Positions 31,021 through 43,879 of a DNA stretch of 64,000 nucleotides are shown here, piece after piece. Within the stretch, counting starts at the first letter, position 1, and the number at the start of each line of letters is the position of its first letter. The notes under the pieces are model-generated. The model saw only the letters and a list, made by a program, of their open reading frames with translations, was not told where the DNA came from and searched no databases. This DNA comes from Halichondria panicea (lineage: Eukaryota; Porifera; Demospongiae; Suberitida; Halichondriidae), in the NCBI RefSeq assembly GCF_963675165.1, contig NC_087377.1:15062198-15126197 (forward strand), written 5' to 3'. The position numbers and the translations under genes were made by a program.

Positions 31021-34000
31021 ATGAGCTACAGAATTGCTACTTTGACCCTGTCAATAGTCATAATCACATTTGCTCACAAGAAAGCATTCTGTAATGCCCA
31101 AATCACAGGTAGGACTGAGTTTTTTGTATAATTATAGATCTATGTATGTAGTAGTCTTAAATTGTCCATTGATCCTAGATGCGCCCTCATCAAGTGCTGG
31201 AAACAAATTCGCCATTGGTTTTCTTAGAAATTTGGGTCCAAATGATTTATTTTTGTTCATCACAAACCCAAAGTCAAGTGATGTTAGTTTCACAGTCACT
31301 CCAATTAATCTTAGTGGTAGTGTTTCAACATCTTCTACTATTGTAAACATCCCTTCCAGTTTTGAAGTTTTATCTGTCATTGAAAGAAACAAGGGAATCA
31401 TAGTTGAAGCTGGCGGAAGTGTCAATGTGTATGGGATTTCTTCCCATATTTTTAGTGCAGATGCCTATTTAGCATTACCCTGTACTGTAATGGAAGTGGA
31501 TGAATATGAATATTATGGAATCTCCTATGTCAATGTTAATAGCCGTCCTAGCGGGATTTTGTTGGTGGCTTGTGAAAATGAAACTGTTGTCAAATTTGAT
31601 TCCTCAACAATAACACTCAATAGTATGGAGACGTATCAGATGGAAAGTGTTAATGATTATCACAGGAACAAGAATAACTAGCTCCAAACCTTTGTCTGTG
31701 TTTAGTGGATCTGAGTGTGCTAATGTTCCTCAAGTTGTAGGAGCTTGTGACCACCTGGTTGAACAAGTGCCTCCGACTGTGACATGGGGCTTAAAATTCC
31801 TCGTGGCATCTCTCGAGGGTAGATCTTCTGGTGAACGTATTCGTGTTCTTAGTGCCCGAGCAACAAGTGTAGCTGTGAACTGTAACACTGACATATTAGT
31901 CAGTGAATTCCAGTTACAGAGTGGAGGGAGCTTCAGAGAATTTGAATTACCTATTAGCAGTTTCTGTAGCATTGAATCCACTTCTCCAGTACTGGTCGCC
32001 CAGTATGCATATGGTGGTATGAGTGATGGCGTGGGAGACCCATTCATGATGATAATCCCTCCAATTGAGCAGTTTACAAATAACTATTTAGTTGAGAGTT
32101 TCACTATTTTCACATCCAACTATGTAACGATGTATGTTTCTTCTGAGTTTTTTCAAGCTGCACAAATATTGTTAGACAATTCCGTTGTTTCTGGGTGGCA
32201 GAAAGTTTTTTGTTCAAACGGAGAAGTTTGTGGCCACATAAGTCGAACAAGTGTGTCTACTGGAGCACATTCTATCAGCCATCAAAACAGCTCAGCTGTT
32301 CTAGGTGTTTCAGTGTACGGATTCGGCTCTTTCAGTTCTTACGGTTACCCTGGAGGCATGAGATTATCTCCCATACAATGCAACTGTGGTCAAAATTCTA
32401 TTTGTTTGAATAACATGGGACAGTTCAACTGTAGCTGCTTGAATGGATTTGTGGCTTCATTGTCTGAAACAGATGAAATTGTCTGTACCAGTAAGTTGAG
32501 TATTTAATTGAAGATGTCATTCACTTTTTCTTTCTTTTCATTGCAGCCATAACCTGTCCTCCCTTGACTACTCCTTCCAATGGCTCTGTGACATACAGTG
32601 CCATTGCTAATCAAAATGACACCTATGCCTTTGATGTGGTAGCTACCTACAACTGTTTCGCTGGGTTTTCTCTTGTCAGCGACAATACAAGGAACTGCAC
32701 TGGAGATGGCAGTAGCACTACTGGTGCTTTTGCTGGTATAGCTCCAATCTGTGCAGGTAGGCTTACACAATATTTCAGGACTTGTGTATACAGGCTTCTC
32801 TACTACAGCTATAACATGCCCTCCACTTTCAAACCCAACGAACGGCTCTGTGTCATATTCAAATGTGCCTGGTCAAGGCAACAGCTATGATTTCAATGTC
32901 GAGGCTACCTACAGTTGTGATACTGGATATTCACTAGTTGATAACAACACAAGGACTTGCACTGGAGATGGAAGTAGCACTACTGGTTCTTTTGATGGAG
33001 AATCACCAACTTGTGTAGGTGAGTCAATGAAAAACACCAAACTCTACTCCATTTTATTTATATACAGTCATTACCTGCCCTCCCCTGAATGATCCTTCCA
33101 ATGGCACTGTGACTTACAATGTTGAGAGTGATAAATTTGAGTTTGGAACGCAGGCAATATACAGTTGTGACAATGGATTTTCTCTGGTTGGTAATACGAC
33201 CAGAACTTGTACTGGAGATGGCAGTAGCACTACTAGTTCTTTTGATGGAGAAGCACCAACTTGTGAAGGTGAGTATCCAGTTAACATTCTGCAATAAGAA
33301 TAATGTATGTGTCTTGTGACTCAAGGTGTACTCCATCTTTTTGATTATTCCATGCAGCCATAATGTGCCCTGCTCTAAGTGACCCAATTAATGGTGAAAT
33401 AGACTATGATGGTGGAGATACTTCTACTAACAACAACCAAATTCCTTTCGGTACGATGGCCACCTACACTTGTGTCATTGGTTTTGCTCTGATTGGTAAT
33501 GACATAAGAACGTGTACTGGAGATGGCAGTAGGACTACTGGTGCATTTAGTGGAATTGATCCAACTTGTGAACGTAAGTGACACCAAATAATTTTAAGCT
33601 TACTAACCAATTTTCAATTATGCAGCCATAACCTGTCCTCCTTTGATGACCCCAACCAATGGCACTGTGTCTTATGGCGGAGTTCCTACTGATGTAAATG
33701 GCAACTTGTCGTTCAATGTAATGGCTACCTACAGTTGTGACACTGGGTTTTCTCTGGTTGATAACAGCTCAAGGACTTGCACTGGAGATGGGATGAGTGT
33801 CAATGGTGGCTTTAATGGAACAGCTCCAACTTGTGACCGTGAGTGCTCTTCACACACTTAATTTGCAACTGTAAACCCTCTCCTCTCCAACTGTCTACAG
33901 CTATAACCTGCCCTGCTCTGGCAGCGCCTAGTAGTGGAAGTATTGACTTTGGTGGAGCCTCACCTGATGGAAACAGCAACTATGCCTTTGATGTGGTAGC

Positions 34001-35260
34001 TAATTACAATTGTGATAATGGATTTTCTCTGGTTGGTAATAGCTCGAGAACGTGTACTGGAGATGGCAGTAGCACTACTGGTGCTTTTGATGGAGCAACT
34101 CCAACTTGTGAACGTAAGTGCATAATTATGCTTCTGTTATTGGACATTTTAACTCCCCTCCCATTCCACTCCACCCACCAGCCATAACTTGCCCTGGTGT
34201 GCCCATACCGAACAATGGCAATATTAACTTTGATGGAGCCTCACTTGATGAAAATAGCACATATACTTTTGCTGTGGTGGCTACCTACAGTTGTGATACT
34301 GGGTTTTATCTGGTTGGTAACGACTCACGGACTTGCACTGGAGATGGCAGCAGTATTATTGGTACTTTTGATGGGTTGGCTTCAACTTGTCAGCGTGAGT
34401 TACATGGCTTTAAATTACATGCCGAATCACCCCTATTCTTTTTCAAAAGCTATCACCTGCCCTTCGTTGACTATTCCTTCTAATGGTGCTGTGACATACA
34501 ATTCTACCGCTGATGAAAACGGCAACTATGATTTTTATGTGATGGCTACCTACAATTGTGACACTGGCTTTTTTCTGGTTGGGGACAACTCAACAACTTG
34601 CACTGGAAACGGCAGTAGCATTACTGGTACCTTTGATGGCCTAGTTCCAATCTGTGAAGGTAAGCTATAATAACAATTTTAGGGACTAAATTTAAATAAG
34701 CATTTCTGCTACATACAGCCATAACATGCCCACCACTTTCTAATCCAACCAACGGCTCTCTGTCTTATTCGAACGTGCCTGATCAAAACAACAGCTATGT
34801 GTTCAATGTAATGGCTACCTACAGATGCAACTCTGGGTTTGCTCTGGTTGGTAACAACACAAGGAATTGCTCTGGAGATGGCAGTAGCATTACTGGTGCA
34901 TTTGATGGAGAGGATCTGAAATGTGAAGGTGCAAACAGTATGAGTGCATGTGTACAGATTATAATGACAATAAGGCAAACCCTACATAATTCCTTTAACG
35001 ACCAAAAAAACATTGATACAATTTTAAGTACTGCATATAATTATAGGCTCTCGTAAGCAATGAATTTGTGTTTTTACTCATGCACAGTTTTAGTTGCCTC
35101 TTCTGCATCACCTATCCTCAATGTTGTCATACCTGTTGTGAGTGTGGTGGCTGTACTAGCTCTAGTTGTACTGGGTGGAGCTGTCTATGGATACATTAAA
35201 GTGATAAGCCATCTTTTGAAGTTAAAAAAGCCTGAAACTGGGACTGCTAAACTACTGTAA
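31021..35260 (+). CDS. Gene 5: IgGFc-binding/EGF/9-CCP membrane receptor with one frame break
   Basis: Join 31021-31108, 31179-32490, 32547-32756, 32809-33018, 33068-33268, 33358-33573, 33626-33838, 33901-34113, 34182-34394, 34450-34659, 34719-34928, 35088-35260. The start at 31021 matches the MSYRIAT or MTYRIAT start of relatives; an extra ATG lies directly in front at 31018. Exon 2 is 1312 bp instead of a multiple of 3: near 31655 it reads GATTATCACAGG where gene 1 has GATATCACAGG, so the frame changes and stops at 31679-31681 while the rest stays open in the new frame. All other exons are intact and phase 1. The tail is the short form ending GTAKLL. A single extra base could be an assembly error or a recent null allele. 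Very close to gene 1 and to the last part of gene 3. Confidence 0.75.
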
Positions 35261-35865
35261 ATCTTTAACAGTCTGTGCAAAGCTAATAATTATCACTGTC
35301 AACAGTACGTCATTTATATTTAAGTACATAGAGGTCTTTGGGTATGAAACACCAACTTATCATTTAATTTGTGATTCTATTCTTATAAAGAGTAATGCTC
35401 TATACCAGGAGTACTCCTGTCTATACCAATGAGCTCACTTACATATTGATTTCGATCGAGATAAAAATTTTTGTTCATGTACGTCTTGTCCACGTCCACT
35501 GACAACACTATAAGGCTCTTCTCTGTAGTCTGCATGGATGTCATTAATTTCACATTTATTACCAGCAAAATGTGCTAAACTGTGCAAAATCTAGACCTGT
35601 GAACACCTTGAACATTAATGTGCACTTACAACTAGATCTAGCTATAGTTATAAAAAGTAGGGAGCATTGATATTGTGGCGTAAAAAGATGGTTTGACAAA
35701 GGGGAGCTTTTACTTGCATGCATGGCCCAGGAGGGGGAGGTGAGACATAATTATATGCATCCCGAAATTATCTTGCAAGATTATCACCAAAAATAAAAGG
35801 GGACTCAAGCACTCTGCTTCTTAATTTATGCCACTGCATTTCTGAATGGTCTAAGCATGTATAAT
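35261..35865. other. Spacer after gene 5
   Basis: Third copy of the spacer also found after genes 1 and 3, with a small local duplication (CTATACCAGGAGTACTCCTGT, about 35400). No gene recognised. Confidence 0.55.
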
Positions 35866-36290
35866 TTTTGTAATGCCCAAATTACAAGTAGAATTCTTGA
35901 ATTGTCCATGCATTGATTCATCTTATAGATGTGAAGTGCTGGAAACAAATCTGTCATTGACTTCCCTAGTTAGTGGTCAAAATGGGATAAGATTGTTCTT
36001 ATTCATCCACAAACCCAAAGTTAAGTAATAGTTTCACGATCATTTCAATTGATCGTGGGAGCATTTCAATTTCTTTAATCATCCACTTTTTGGGGGGATC
36101 TTTGTTGAAGCTGGTGTAAATGATAAGATCAAGGATGTATATTTAACTATTTTCTGCGGACATGTTACAGTGTATATACTATATGATGGCAGTAGATGAA
36201 TATACGAATAATTATTATGGAATCTCGTATGATGCTGGGATCCTTGGTATAGTGCATGGCTATCCCAGTGCTAAGTGGCAATGATTAAGT
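35866..36290 (+). pseudogene. Decayed exon 1/exon 2 copy upstream of gene 6
   Basis: Near-identical to the relic upstream of gene 2: TAATGCCCAAATTACAAG, GTGAAGTGCTGGAAACAAAT, CCACAAACCCAAAG, TTTGTTGAAGCTGGTG, ATGGCAGTAGATGAATA. Frame is broken many times. Confidence 0.7.
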
Positions 36291-36431
36291 GGCTTCACAC
36301 CTCCTCTGTTAATGAAGTGTGTAATTTGAACAGTGTCACTCAATAGTGACGTGCCTCCCATACCTTGCAGGTATACTAGCTAGAAGAGTGTGTTCATTAA
36401 CGTGCTTACAACCACTATATAAAATTATAGC

Positions 36432-36438
36432 TATAAAA
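36432..36438 (+). promoter_or_regulatory. Possible TATA box of gene 6
   Basis: TATAAAA about 53 bp upstream of the start codon; a second TATAAAA lies at 36418-36424, the position homologous to the gene 2 box. The following AAGACTGAGCAAGACAATC also precedes gene 7. Confidence 0.4.
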
Positions 36439-36490
36439 AGACTGAGCAAGACAATCTAGTGAGCTAGGCAGCCAGTCACCAGTTGCTAAG

Positions 36491-39400
36491 ATGAGCTACA
36501 GAATTGCTATAACTCTGACCCTGACAATAATCGTAATCACATTTGTTCAAAAGAAACCATCCTGCAATGCCCAAATCACAGGTAGGATTAAAATCATTAT
36601 GGTGTATATGCATGCATGTATAATAATATAGGCCTTAAATGAATTGTCTATATACTGATCCTAATATATAGATGTGACCCCATCAAGTGCTGGCAACAAA
36701 TTTGCGGTCGGTTTCCCCAGAAATTTTGATCATGAACCAGAACAGTTGTTCTTATTTATCATAAACCCAGAGTCAAGTGCTGTTAGCTTCACAGTCACTC
36801 CAATTGATAGCAGTGGGAACGTTTCAGCATCTTCTACTACTGTAAACATCCCATCAAGTTTTGAAGTTGTATCTATTAATGAAAGAGACAAGGGGATCCT
36901 TGTTGAAGCTAACGGAAACATCAATGTGTATGGGCTGTCTTCTGCTTCAGGTTCTGCAGATGCCTATTTAGCATTACCATGTACTGTAATGGCAGTGGAT
37001 GAATACGAATATTATGGAATCTCCTATGTACCCTTTTGTAGTGTGATTTTGTTGGTGGCTTGTGAAAATGAAACTGTGATCAAATTCAATCCTTCAACAA
37101 TAATAACACTCAATAGTATGGAAACGTATCAGATTGAAAGTGTCAATGATCTCACAGGAACAAGAATAACAAGCTCCAAACCTTTGTCTGTGTTTAGTGG
37201 ATCTGATTGTGCTAATGTTCCTCAAGATATAAACTACTGTGACCACCTGGTTGAACAAGTGCCTCCGACTGTGACATGGGGCTCAAAATTCCTCGTAGCA
37301 TCTCTCGAGGGTAGATATTCTGGTGAACGTATTCGTGTTCTTAGTGCCCGAGCAGCAAGTGTAACTGTGAACTGTAACACTAACGTATCAGTCAGTGAAT
37401 TCCAGTTACAGAGTGGAGGGAGATTCAGAGAATTTGAATTACTTATTGAAAGTTTCTGTTGCATTGAATCTACTTCTCCAGTACTGGTCGCCCAGTATGC
37501 ATATGGTGGTGAGAGTGATGGCATAGGGGACCCATTCATGATGATAATCCCTCCAATTGAGCAGTTTACAAATAACTATTTAGTCGAGAGTTTCGCTAAT
37601 TTCTCATCCAACTATGTCACGATGTATGTTTCTTCTGAGTTTTTTCCAACTGCGCAAATATTATTAGACAATTCTGTAGTTACTGGGTGGCAGAAAGTTG
37701 TCTGTTCAAATGGAGAGGTTTGTGGCCTCATAAGTAGAACAAATGTGTCTACTGGAGCTCATTCTATCAGCCATCAAAACAGCTCAGCTGTTCTAGGTGT
37801 TTCAGTGTATGGATTTGCTACAGCCAGTTCTAGTTCTTATGGTTACCCTGGAGGCATGAGGTTGTCTCCCATACAATGCAACTGTGGTCAAAATTCCATT
37901 TGTTTGAATAACATGGGACAGTTTAATTGTAGCTGCTTGAATGGATTTGGTGCTAAATTTACTGGAACAGATGGATTCACCTGTAATGGTAAGTTGAGTG
38001 TTTACGTTATAGATAGAGGTCATTTCATTTTATTTTGTAAATGGTGGCTTTATAATGGAACAGCTCCAACTTGAGTGCTCTTTACACACATAGACTAGAC
38101 TATAGTGTCTTTTACCCAAAAGAAAACTCTCACTACAGTGCAATAGAAACCAGGATATTAAATAGCATTTAAAGGCATGCATTTAAATGCAGTTAACATC
38201 AGATGGGGCCACTTCCTGTTTAGCAGCATCATTGTGGTCAAATGCAAGGTGCATGGCAGGTATAAGGGATCATGTGTTGCACATAATGTACAATTATTGT
38301 GCACTATAGCTACTGCTAGCTCTATCACAAGCATAAACATATTCAGTTGTCAGCTGCAAAGTCTTCCCCTCCCTTCCCACCCTTATATATAACATGGTTT
38401 GAATTATTAATGCTTATTTCGTATTTACCATACTTCTCCGCCTTCGGGCGTGATCACTGTTGGGGCATTGCACCACTCTCTCACACTTACGGGAGCTTAA
38501 ACATTCACTCCCCCAGGTTATAGTATAGGTAATTACTAAGCATATAATAAAATTATAATGAATGTGGTATGGCCAAGCGGCCTAGCAGATGACGTGGCCA
38601 AGCGGCCAAAGCAATCATCGGCAATCATCGGCATAAGGCTTTAAAAAGCTGCTGTTCAGGCATGCAGTGGTATGAATGTTGGCACAGTGAGGGAGTGTAC
38701 AGTGCAATAGGAACCAGGATATTAAAGGCTGCTACCACGTATTTTGACATGCAGTAAGCATACAAATCACGTTTTTTATATAGTATTAAAGTTGCTGTGA
38801 TCAGAGCAAGAATGAATTCACACCAAATATCAACCTTGTCTTCAAGTTTTAATCTCACTAAGAGCTTTCTTTTAATACCATGCATATTGCTTTCTTCAAC
38901 TTGGTATTAGAGGCTGTGATTTAACTCTGGGTGAGTACATGGTAATATTGGAAGGTATTCTACATTTTGGACGAAGATGCATGAACAGCTATTTACAAGA
39001 AATGATAGAGTAAGTCGCCGAACCCTGTCAGACATCAATGCGTCATAAAAGTGTGTAATGCACAAACAAATCAAACTAATTACCGTATAGCGCGAAATTT
39101 TCGAGGCACTTATATTTCGTGGATTGGCCTCTAAAAACCATTTCGTTGCACAATGTTCGCGGAATGACTGCTTACCGGAAGCCACGCCTTTAAATCTTTG
39201 CACGATAGCAGGTAATTCTTATTAAAGAACACTTTTGTGGACTTAATTTTCGTGTAGAATTCTAACCCACGAAATCCCGAAAATTAAGCCCCTCGAAAAT
39301 TTCGTGCTATACGGTATTGCACACTCTAATAGATGGCTGTATATAGCCAGTACAACTGCTTTTACTGTTTACATCTTCTTTTGTTCGTGCATTGCACAAC

Positions 39401-40616
39401 CTTTCACCTGCCGCATTTTGATGTCTGATAGAGTTCAGTAACTTACTCTAGTTGTTTATATAGTACATCATTTTCGGTTTCATCTTGTCAGCGTGAGTTA
39501 CATTGCTATAAATTCTGTAATATAACTGAATCACCTCATTCTTTTTCAAAAGTTATCACATGCCCTCTGTTGACTATTCCTTCTAATGGTGCTGTGACAT
39601 ACAATTCTACTACTGATGAAAACGGCAACTACGATTTTTATGTGATGGCTACCTACAATTGTGACACTGGGTTTTTTTTGGTCGGTAATAACTCAACAAC
39701 TTGCACTGGAGATGGCAGTAGCATTATTGGTACTTTTGATGGCCTAGTTCCAAGATGTAAAGGTAGGCTACTCTAAAAAATTTTAGGGACTCAATTTGGT
39801 TAATTTTCGTTACATGCAGCTATAACGTGCCCTCCACTTTCCAATCCAACCAACGGCTCTCTGTCTTATTCGAATGTGCCTGGTCAAAAAAGCAGCTATG
39901 CTTTCAATGTAACAGCTACTTACAGCTGCAACTCTGGGTTTACTCTGGTTGGTAACAAGACAAGGAATTGCTCTGGAGATGGCAGTAGTACTACTGGTTC
40001 ATTTAATGCCTCTGCTCCAACTTGCAAAGGTAAATACTATAATACTTCTGTTTTTGGAAACAAAGATTGTCTCTTTTTGCAGCAATAACATGTTCTCCTA
40101 TTACCGACCCAATTAATGGGACTATAATCTATTCTGCTGCCGCTGATGGTTTGGGTAATTATGTCTTCAATGTGACGGCTTACCATATATGTGACACTGG
40201 GTTTACTCTGGTTGGTAACAACCCAAGGACTTGCAGTGGAGATGGCAGTATTATTGTTAGTGCTTTTGATGGAGAGCCTATAATCTGTGAAGGTGCATGT
40301 GAGTGTGTAGCTACAGATTATTGCAATAAAGCATTCTTTTGAAGGAAATATAATTATTTAGCAAGACATACACTTTTTATTTTCTGTAGTTTCAATTGCC
40401 TCTTCTGCATCACTTATCCGAGATGTTGTCATACCTGTTGTGAGTGTGGTGGCTGTACTAGCTCTAGTTGTACTGGGTGGAGCTGTCTATGGATACATTC
40501 AAGTGTTTGCTCATCTGTGGAAGTTAAAAGATCCACAAACTGGAACTGCCAAACTGTGGAACGCTTGGAACCACGGAAAAGAAGAACTATGGAACAGTAG
40601 AAGTATGGAACAGTAG
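36491..40616 (+). CDS. Gene 6: IgGFc-binding/EGF/3-CCP type I membrane receptor
   Basis: Join 36491-36581, 36672-37988, 39553-39762, 39820-40029, 40083-40292, 40390-40616; about 754 aa, phase 1 throughout, no internal stop. Domains are as in gene 2: signal peptide, IgGFc-binding domain (PLSVFSGSDC, CDHLVEQVPPTVTWG, DPFMMIIPPIEQF), EGF, three CCPs, membrane helix and the long tail (ending NSRSMEQ). Compared with gene 2 the main coding differences sit in short loops, for example SASGSADAY for DPGSTDAY. Intron 2 is about 0.8 kb longer because of two insertions (38161-38700 and 39081-39316). Likely a membrane recognition or adhesion protein; ligand unknown. Confidence 0.83.
38161..38700. repeat. 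Unrecognised insertion in intron 2 of gene 6, flanked by about 25-bp direct repeats
   Basis: Absent from gene 2. Flanked by CAGTGCAATAGAAACCAGG (38136 on) and CAGTGCAATAGGAACCAGG (38700 on), repeats too long for an ordinary target duplication. Inside are a CGCC-TTCG-GGCG hairpin (about 38441) and two TGGCCAAGCGGCC words (about 38571 and 38597) resembling a tRNA A-box; no full tRNA fold was found. Nature unknown. Confidence 0.4.
39081..39316. mobile_element. MITE, 236 bp, TA target, CCGTATAG ends
   Basis: Begins TACCGTATAGCGCGAAATTT and ends with the near reverse complement (AAATTTCGTGCTATACGGTA). Genes 2 and 4 have the empty site (AATTATTGCACAC), consistent with insertion into TA. The interior is a GAAA/TTTC-rich partial palindrome. 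The TA duplication suggests a Tc1/mariner-type non-autonomous element. Confidence 0.75.
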
Positions 40617-40924
40617 GAACCATGGAATGCTGAGAACCATGGAACCATAACAAACAGTAGGAACTATTAAGGTGTTTCAGTCTGTGTCAACATGTTTACT
40701 ATATATGTATATTAGAGGTATATATTACGTTATTATCGTTGATTGCAATTGTTGACAGAATTGATTTAATTCCACACAGTAATTTTATCATTGTGCTAAT
40801 TTACTCGATTGTCGATCGATCACTGAGCTCACTTTTAGCTTTAATTATAATTTGTTATAACAACTATAATAATTGACATCTGTGGAATACCAAACTGGCA
40901 TGCATGTATGATGGTATGAATAAC
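40617..40924. other. 3' flank of gene 6
   Basis: Same GGAACCATGGAA low-complexity text and following spacer as after gene 2. It stops at AATAACTA (about 40925), where it joins abruptly to the middle of a CCP exon. Confidence 0.55.
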
Positions 40925-42403
40925 TAACGGCTCTGTATCATATTCGAATGTGCCTAATCAAAACAACAGCTATGCTTTCAATGTAACAGCTACTTACAGC
41001 TGCAACTCTGGGTTTACTCTGGTTGGTAACTAGACAGGAATTGCTCTGGAGATGGCAGTAGTACTACTGGTTATTTTAATGCATCTGCTCCAACTTGCAA
41101 AGGTAAATACTATAACAGTGGCGTAGCCAGAGGGGGGAAGAGGGTGCTCCAGCACCCCCCTCTGGCCTCAGACTCTGCTCCACAAGTTCCTTTTACTAGC
41201 TAGCTGATATGAGAGAACTAGAGCTCTATTGCACGATCAACTCAAAACCCCACCTCCAACTAGCTAGCTCCACCTCCAAATATTCATTCCAGTCAGTGCA
41301 CATGCGCAAAGCCACGTGGGCTGAGCAGACCAAGGCCCCCCCACAGAGTTGCAGACTGTTCAGCAGCTATCACCTGCACCATCCATAATCGTGTCGAGTA
41401 TTTTTCAGTTGAGCCCAGTTCATAGAGCAGCACTGCAACTGCAAGTGTCTTGCCACCCTGTTCTGCTAATTCACAAGCAGAACCAACCTGGTTAGTAGCT
41501 TGATTTAATTAATAACAAAATTTAAATTAATTGTCACAACTCAAAACAATGCATTTTATAGGACATCTTCAGATGAAGATGTGGCTTAACCACCAGTACC
41601 CTCAAAGCAGCAGTACCCTCATTTCTTTAGCCAGATTGCGTTAGAATTAATCTCAGAGCATGTAACAACAAACATTTTCTGGGGGAGTGCCCCCAGAAAA
41701 TGCTCCAGTTGGAGCACATTTTACACCACCAGTGCACTCCGCGCACCGGCAATTCGGACAAACCATTCATCCCAAGCACCCCCCTCTCTCAAATCCTGGC
41801 TACGCCCCTGTATAATACTTCTGTGTTTGGAAACAAAGATTGTCTCTTTTTTCAGCAATAACATGTTCTCCTATTGCCGACCCAATTAATGGGACTGTAA
41901 TCTATTCTACTGAGGCTGATGGTTTGGGAAATTATGTCTTCAATGTGACGGCTAATCATAGTTGTGACACTGAGTTTACTCTGGTTGGTAACAACCCAAG
42001 GACTTGCAGTGGAGATGGAAGTAGCATTACCGGTGCATTTGATGGAGAGGATCTGAAATGTGAAGGTGCAAACAGTATGAGTGTGTCAGATTATAATGAC
42101 AATAAGGCAAACCCTACTGCACATAATGCCTTTAATGACCAAAAAAACATTGATACAATTAATTTTAAGATTAATTATAGGCTCTTGTAAGTAATGAAAA
42201 ACAAATGAATTTGTTTTTACTCATGCACAGTTTTAGTTATCTCATCTTCATCACTTATCCGAGATGTTGTCATACCTGTTGTGAGTGTGGTGGCTGTACT
42301 AGCTCTAGTTGTACTGGGTGGAGCTGTCTATGGTTACATTCAAGTGATAAGCCATCTTTTGAAGTTAAAAAAGCTTGAAACTAGGACTGCTGAACTACTG
42401 TAA
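40925..42403 (+). pseudogene. Headless receptor fragment: partial CCP, CCP, membrane exon
   Basis: 40925-41102 is a CCP exon lacking its first quarter and carrying a stop (AACTAGACAGG for AACAAGACAAGG). After the hAT-like insertion come an intact CCP exon, 41856-42065, and a membrane exon, 42231-42403, with the short tail. No exon 1 or 2 precedes it. The last CCP equals the final CCP of gene 3 (24387-24596). A recombination leftover. Confidence 0.75.
41116..41810. mobile_element. hAT-like non-autonomous element, 695 bp
   Basis: Ends are CAGTGGCGTAGCCAG and, reversed, CAGGGGCGTAGCCAGG, the CAG-type terminal repeat seen in many animal hAT MITEs. Flanks repeat TATAA (41111-41115 and 41811-41815); paralogous introns at 7895 and 24340 show the empty site AATACTATAATACTTC. 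The visible duplication is 5 bp, shorter than the 8 bp usual for hAT, so the superfamily call is tentative. No coding capacity recognised. Confidence 0.7.
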
Positions 42404-43065
42404 TCTTTAATGGTTTTCAGTCTATGAAAACTAATATCACTGCCAACAGTACGTCATTTATATTTAAGTAGATAGAGGTCTTTGGGTTTGACTAACTTAT
42501 TATATTTAATTTGTGATTCTATTCATAAAGAGTAGCTAATGCTCTATATACCAATGAGCTCAATTTTATGTTGGTTTCGATCGAGATAATTTTTTTTTCA
42601 TATACGTCTTGTCCACGTCCACTGACACCACTATAAGTCTGTAGTCTGTATGGATGTCAATAATTTCATATTTTGAAAAATTTATTACCAGCAAAATGTG
42701 CTGAACAGTGCAAAATCTATACCTGTGAATACTAATGTGCACTTACAACTAGATCTATATAATCATATAAAAGTAGGGAGCATTGATATTGTGGCGTAAG
42801 AAGATGGTTTGAAAAAGGGGAGCTTTTACCTGCATGCATGGCCTTGGAGGGGGAGCTGAGACATATGCACCACGAAATTATCTTGCAAGATTATCACCAA
42901 AAATAAATGGGGACTCCAGCACTCTGCTTCTTAATTTACGCCACTGCATTGCTGAATGGTCTAAGCATGTATAATTTTGTAATGCCCAAATCACAAGTAG
43001 AATTCTTGAATTGTCCATTGATTCATCTTATTATTATATAGATGTGAAGTGCTATCAACAAATCA
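42404..43065. other. Spacer copy plus exon 1/exon 2 relic, ending at a recombination joint
   Basis: Follows the spacer seen after genes 1, 3 and 5, then GTAATGCCCAAATCACAAG and GATGTGAAGTGCT of the relic. At about 43065 it switches without break to a CCP intron (GGTAAATACTATA...), a joint not seen elsewhere in the window. Confidence 0.6.
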
Positions 43066-43110
43066 AGGTAAATACTATATGTTTGGAAACAAAGATTGTC
43101 TCTTTTTCAG

Positions 43111-43704
43111 CAATAACATGTTCTCCTATTGCCGACCCAATTAATGGGACTGTAATCTATTCTGCTGCCGCTGATGGTTTGGGTAATTATGTCTTCAATG
43201 TGACGGCTCACCACATATGTGACACTGGGTTTACTCTGGTTGGTAACAACCCAAGGACTTGCAGTGGAGATGGCAGTATTATTGTTAGTGCTTTTGATGG
43301 AGAGCCTATAATCTGTGAAGGTGCATGTGAGTGTGTGCAGATTATTGCAATAAAGCATTCAATTTTTTGAAGGAAAAATAATTATGCTGAGATTCAAATA
43401 GCAAAGCATGCAATTTTTATTTCTATAGTTGCAGTTGCCTAATCTGCATCACTTATCCGAGATGTTGTCATACCTGTTGTGAGTGTGGGCTGTACTAGCT
43501 CTAGTTGTACTGGGTGGAGCTGTCTATGGATACATGAAAGTGTTTGCTCATCTGTTCAATTTAAAAGACACACAAACCGAACTGCCAAACTGTGGAACGC
43601 TTGGATGGAACAGTAGAACTATACATGAAACAGTAGGAGCCATATGGAATACTGGAAACCATGGATGGAACCATAACAGTAGCGAAGTATGGAACAGTTA
43701 TTAA
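43111..43704 (+). pseudogene. Headless receptor fragment: CCP and broken membrane exon
   Basis: CCP exon 43111-43320 is intact and matches the third CCP of genes 2 and 6. The membrane exon (from about 43430) has a stop in GTTGCCTAATCTGC and lacks two bases in GAGTGTGGGCTG. Long-tail type text follows (TGGAACGCTTGG). Not a working gene. Confidence 0.75.
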
Positions 43705-43762
43705 CATATACTAGTCTTAAGTGTTTCAGTCCGTGCAACTGATCCACTGTCAATATAACTAT

Positions 43763-43879
43763 AATGCCTCGGTGCGCGTGCGCAAGCGAGGTATACGGTA
43801 GTATGTGTGTGTGTGTGTGTGTGTGTGTGTAGACCGCTACAGCTGCTCAAGGATGAATCAAGAGTTTCTATAGGTTTCT
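43763..43879. repeat. Left part of GT-bearing repeat element
   Basis: ATGCCTCGGTGCGCGTGCGC, AAGCGAGGTATACGG, then (GT)n at about 43804-43830, AGACCGCTACAGCTGCTCAA. The same modules open the copies in intron 2 of genes 8 and 9. Here the right end is missing. Confidence 0.55.

Noticed and set aside
38565-38615. tRNA-like TGGCCAAGCGGCC words in intron 2 of gene 6
   Set aside because: Only an A-box-like motif, repeated twice; no B-box, anticodon arm or acceptor stem could be built.
41116-41810. Coding capacity in the CAG-ended element
   Set aside because: At 695 bp with no recognisable transposase piece it is best read as a non-autonomous element.
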